Part shown: one piece after another, positions 18,199-20,657 of the stretch
Layout: every line of letters begins with the position of its first letter
How positions within the stretch are numbered: the stretch's first letter is position 1
NCBI GenBank assembly: GCA_015494005.1
Contig: WGCB01000703.1
Coordinates: 1 to 20,657 of the forward strand
Reading direction: 5' to 3'
DNA length: 20,657 nucleotides
DNA from: Caldilineaceae bacterium
Lineage (GTDB): Bacteria > Chloroflexota > Anaerolineae > Caldilineales > Caldilineaceae
Notes under the pieces: generated by a model
The model's database searches: none
What the model saw: only the letters and a program-made list of their open reading frames with translations
Told to the model about the DNA's origin: nothing
Program-made: the position numbers and the translations under genes

Positions 18199-18234
18199 GA
18201 GAGCCCCGTCTGGGATATCCCAGACGGGGCTCTC
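18199..18234. terminator. Perfect 36-nt palindrome between hsp20 and the ferritin gene
   Basis: Arms 18199-18216 and 18217-18234 are exact reverse complements, each 18 bp and without a spacer (centre GGGATATCCC). It lies 32 bp after the hsp20 stop and 76 bp from the convergent ferritin stop. Neither side carries a strong T-run (CACTTTCC on the plus strand). It probably acts as a bidirectional terminator or transcript-end block. Confidence 0.65.
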
Positions 18235-18238
18235 ACTT

Positions 18239-18289
18239 TCCTGCCTGCTGTGAGGTCCTGCCTGCTGTGAGGTCCTGCCTGCTGTGGGG
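18239..18289 (+). repeat. Three tandem copies of a 17-bp unit
   Basis: TCCTGCCTGCTGTGAGG is present at 18239-18255 and 18256-18272. A third copy at 18273-18289 differs by one base (GGGG at the end). The array lies in the short non-coding gap between convergent hsp20 and ferritin genes. It looks like a minisatellite that could vary between strains. Confidence 0.9.
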
Positions 18290-18310
18290 AGGGCGGTCCT
18301 CACCCTCGGC

Positions 18311-18844
18311 TCAGGCCGCTCCTCCGGCCTCCCCGCCAGCGCCAGGACCGCCGGCATCGGGGCGAGGATTGCGGGCCAGGTAGTCCTCCACCAGCAGGAT
18401 GTTGTCCCCGGCATGCTTCATCACATTGAGCAGATCCGACATGCTGGAGACCTCCTCCAGCTGCTCGGTGACGAACCACTGCAGGAAGTCCCGGGTCAGG
18501 TGGTCGTTCTCCTCGATGGCCAGGTCCACCAGATTGTTGATCAGCTCCGTCACATGGAGCTCCTGCTGCAGGGCCATCTCCACGCATTCGATGGGCTTCT
18601 CGAACTCGTTCTTGGGCCCTCGCACCGGCGGCACCAGGGCCACCGCGCCGGCGTCGGTCAGGTAGTGGAGGATCTTCAGGGCGTGGCCATACTCCTCCGT
18701 GGACTGGGCGTAGAAGTACTTGGCCAGCTCGGGCAGGGTCTCCCGGTCGTAGTAGAGGGCGAAGGCCAGGTACTGGGCCGCCGCGAAGAACTCTTCCTCC
18801 ACCTGCTTGTTCAGTGCATCCACTATCCGTTGTTTCAGCAACAT
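18311..18844 (-). CDS. ftnA: Ferritin (non-heme, FtnA-like)
   Basis: Protein of 177 residues with a four-helix ferritin fold. Aligned by eye with E. coli FtnA, the ferroxidase residues are present: E18, E51, H54, E95, Q128 and E131. The helix-D segment DFLQWFVTEQLEE is typical. It oxidises Fe2+ and stores it as mineral in a 24-mer shell, protecting against iron-driven oxidative damage. The last 20 or so residues (after YLARNPRP) form a Gly/Ala tail beyond the usual end, probably flexible. An AAGGAGGGG box precedes the ATG. It is downstream of mutL on the same strand (76-bp gap) and convergent with hsp20. A Dps or bacterioferritin is less likely: lengths and motifs fit ferritin. Confidence 0.92.
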   Translation of the reverse strand: MLLKQRIVDALNKQVEEEFFAAAQYLAFALYYDRETLPELAKYFYAQSTEEYGHALKILHYLTDAGAVALVPPVRGPKNEFEKPIECVEMALQQELHVTELINNLVDLAIEENDHLTRDFLQWFVTEQLEEVSSMSDLLNVMKHAGDNILLVEDYLARNPRPDAGGPGAGGEAGGAA

Positions 18845-18920
18845 GGTTCCCCTCCTTGTTCGGGTGTGTCCTGCCTGTTTGAGTGATCCACGCGTCGAGA
18901 AAAGTTGCCTTCCCCGGGCA

Positions 18921-20657
18921 TCACGTCCGCTTGAACGCCTTCTCCAGCTCCCCCGCGCTGAGCTGGATCATGGTGGGCCGGCCGTGGGGACAGGTCCGGG
19001 GGGACTGGCAGGCCTCCAGCTGGCGCACCAGCTCTCGCATCTCGATGTCGCTCAGCACCTGCCCCGCTTTGATGGCCGCCCGCTTGCAGACCATCTTCAC
19101 CAGCCGAGCCTCCAGCTCCTCCCCGACGAGGTTGCGCTCCTGGGCCAAGCCCTGGAGGATCTCGTCCAGGACCCGCTCCGGATCCTGGTTGGCCAGCAGG
19201 CTGGGCACCGCCCGCACCAGGAAGGTCTCCCCGCCGAAGGGCTCGATCTGGAAGCCCACACTGGCCAGGGCCTCCAGGTGCTGGGCGATGAGGCCGGCCC
19301 GCTGGTTCCCCGCGTGGACGGTGATGGGCTCCAGCAGACCCTGCTGCGGGGGCGTCCCCTGGGCCGTGCCGTAGCGCTGAGCCATGAACTTCTCGTAGAG
19401 GATGCGCTCGTGGGCCGCGTGCTGGTCGATGAGGTAGAGTCCCTCCGGCCCCTCGGCCACGATGTACATGGCCCCCACTTGGCCCACCACCCGCAGGGGC
19501 GGCAGTTTCCGGGGCGTCGGGCCGGTGTCGCCCACCGGCTGGGCCGGGGGAGACACCGGGATGGCCGCCTCCTCCGGCCCCGCTGCCAGGGCGTCGAGGG
19601 GACTCTCCTCTGGGATCTCCCGGGGCTCTGGGGGCACGAAGAGGTCCAGCTCATGCTGCCCGGCCTGGAGGATGGACTCCCGCCGGGCGGCCCAGCTGCT
19701 CAGCCGCTCCTGGGATCCGCCTGGGCCCTCCTCGGGGCGGGCCGTCGACTCGCCCCCTGGCAGCTCCAGGTCCGGGATGGCGGCGTGGGTGATCACCACC
19801 TGGCGCACGCTCTTCTGCACTCGGGAGAAGACCCGCCGGGCGTCCTGGAAGCGCACCTCCGTCTTGCGGGGATGGACGTTCACGTCCACCAGGCCCGGGT
19901 CCATCTCCAGGAAGATCACGGCCACCGGGTAGCGGCCCACGGGCAGCAGGGTGTGGTAGGCCTGGACCACGGCATGGGTCAGGCTGCGGTCCTCGATGTA
20001 GCGGCGGTTCACGAAAAGGTCGATGTGGCTGCGGTTGGCCCGGGTCCAGGTGGGCAGGCTCACGTAGCCCGAGACCCGGATCTCGCCGGAGCGCCCCCCG
20101 CCGGGGACGGTCCCTGGCCCGGGCTGGGCCAGAGCGCCGAACTCGTCCAGCCCCATGAAGTCCACCTCCGACTCCGGGGCCTGGGCCCCGCCTTCCGGGA
20201 CCAGGGGCACCATCTGCCGGGCTTTCTCCAGGCCGTGGATCTTCACCAGCACGTCGAAGACCTGGCCGCTGCCCGTGGACTGGAAGAGGAGCCGCCCCTC
20301 GCTGACGAAGCTGAAGCGGCGCTCCGGATGGGCCAGGGCGTAGCGTTGGACGATGGCGGCGATGTGGCCGGCCTCCGTGGCCGACTTGCGCAGGAACTTG
20401 CGCCGGGCCGGGGTGTTGAAGAAGAGGTGCTCCACGGTGACCACCGTCCCCACCGGCAGGCCCGCCCGGCTCTGGGAGACCAGCTCGCCCCCCTCCACCC
20501 GCAGCTGGGTGCCGAAATCCTCGCTCCGGTGGCGGGTGGCCAGGGTCAGGTGGCTGACCGCGGTGATGCTGTAGAGGGCCTCCCCCCGGAAGCCGAAGGT
20601 GGCGATGCGGTCCAGGTCCTCGGCCCGCTGGAGCTTGCTGGTGGCATGGTGCTGCAC
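18921..20657 (-). CDS. mutL: DNA mismatch repair protein MutL, 5' end outside window
   Basis: The frame is open to the right edge, and 578 residues are visible up to the stop at 18921-18923. The N-terminal ATPase is cut: GHL motif III (TFGFRGEAL) is present near 20580-20600, but motifs I and II lie beyond the edge, so about 75-80 residues are missing. After the transducer domain and a low-complexity linker (positions about 19500-19760) comes the C-terminal dimerisation/endonuclease domain. It has the DQHA-x2-E-x4-E motif (19392-19427) and the CPHGRP motif (about 18975-18992). These mark a nicking MutL, as in bacteria without MutH. It links MutS mismatch recognition to strand removal. A mutS gene often lies upstream but cannot be seen here. 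Confidence 0.95.
   Translation of the reverse strand: MQHHATSKLQRAEDLDRIATFGFRGEALYSITAVSHLTLATRHRSEDFGTQLRVEGGELVSQSRAGLPVGTVVTVEHLFFNTPARRKFLRKSATEAGHIAAIVQRYALAHPERRFSFVSEGRLLFQSTGSGQVFDVLVKIHGLEKARQMVPLVPEGGAQAPESEVDFMGLDEFGALAQPGPGTVPGGGRSGEIRVSGYVSLPTWTRANRSHIDLFVNRRYIEDRSLTHAVVQAYHTLLPVGRYPVAVIFLEMDPGLVDVNVHPRKTEVRFQDARRVFSRVQKSVRQVVITHAAIPDLELPGGESTARPEEGPGGSQERLSSWAARRESILQAGQHELDLFVPPEPREIPEESPLDALAAGPEEAAIPVSPPAQPVGDTGPTPRKLPPLRVVGQVGAMYIVAEGPEGLYLIDQHAAHERILYEKFMAQRYGTAQGTPPQQGLLEPITVHAGNQRAGLIAQHLEALASVGFQIEPFGGETFLVRAVPSLLANQDPERVLDEILQGLAQERNLVGEELEARLVKMVCKRAAIKAGQVLSDIEMRELVRQLEACQSPRTCPHGRPTMIQLSAGELEKAFKRT

Noticed and set aside
18239..18289. CRISPR-like array
   Set aside because: The 17-bp units are directly adjacent with no spacers, so it is a plain tandem repeat.

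Overview
The window is a GC-rich (by eye about two thirds G+C), densely coded bacterial chromosome segment. Gene content and sequence style suggest a Chloroflexota member, perhaps of the Caldilineae/Anaerolineae side. The pointers are a grpE-dnaJ-hspR string without dnaK beside it, a membrane-anchored HtrA lipoprotein, a MutL with the endonuclease motif, a zinc-ribbon release-factor-like protein and strong Shine-Dalgarno sequences. The taxonomic call is inference; no rRNA or other marker gene is present.

Left part (1-4235): the end of tdh and all of kbl form the threonine-to-glycine pathway. They are followed by an APC-type amino acid permease carrying two universal-stress-protein domains. 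Middle (4236-7388): a ClC chloride-transport protein with CBS and TrkA-C domains on the minus strand, divergent from a membrane-anchored pentaheme cytochrome c. A 414-bp non-coding region separates them.

Centre and right (7569-18234): a proteostasis island on the plus strand. In order it holds an HtrA lipoprotease with a C-terminal PepSY-like domain, then grpE, cysteine-free dnaJ (CbpA type), hspR, a PRC-barrel/BON protein, a baeRF-type release-factor-like protein, clpB, a small DUF5335-like protein and hsp20. A clear intrinsic terminator follows htrA and another follows the baeRF gene. A perfect 36-nt palindrome follows hsp20. On the minus strand, 5'-truncated mutL and a ferritin gene converge on hsp20.

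The most interesting signal is regulatory. The promoters in front of htrA, clpB and hsp20 share one architecture: four or five copies of a 7-bp direct repeat (consensus WAAYRYT) at exact 11-bp spacing, then exactly 7 bp, then a TAnAnT -10 box followed by TGG. No good -35 box is seen; the repeats occupy its place. The layout resembles tandem boxes of OmpR/PhoB-family response regulators. It suggests that three dispersed stress genes are co-activated by one regulator other than HspR. A similar but less complete array lies upstream of the cytochrome gene. I found neither an HspR-type HAIR operator nor a CIRCE element.
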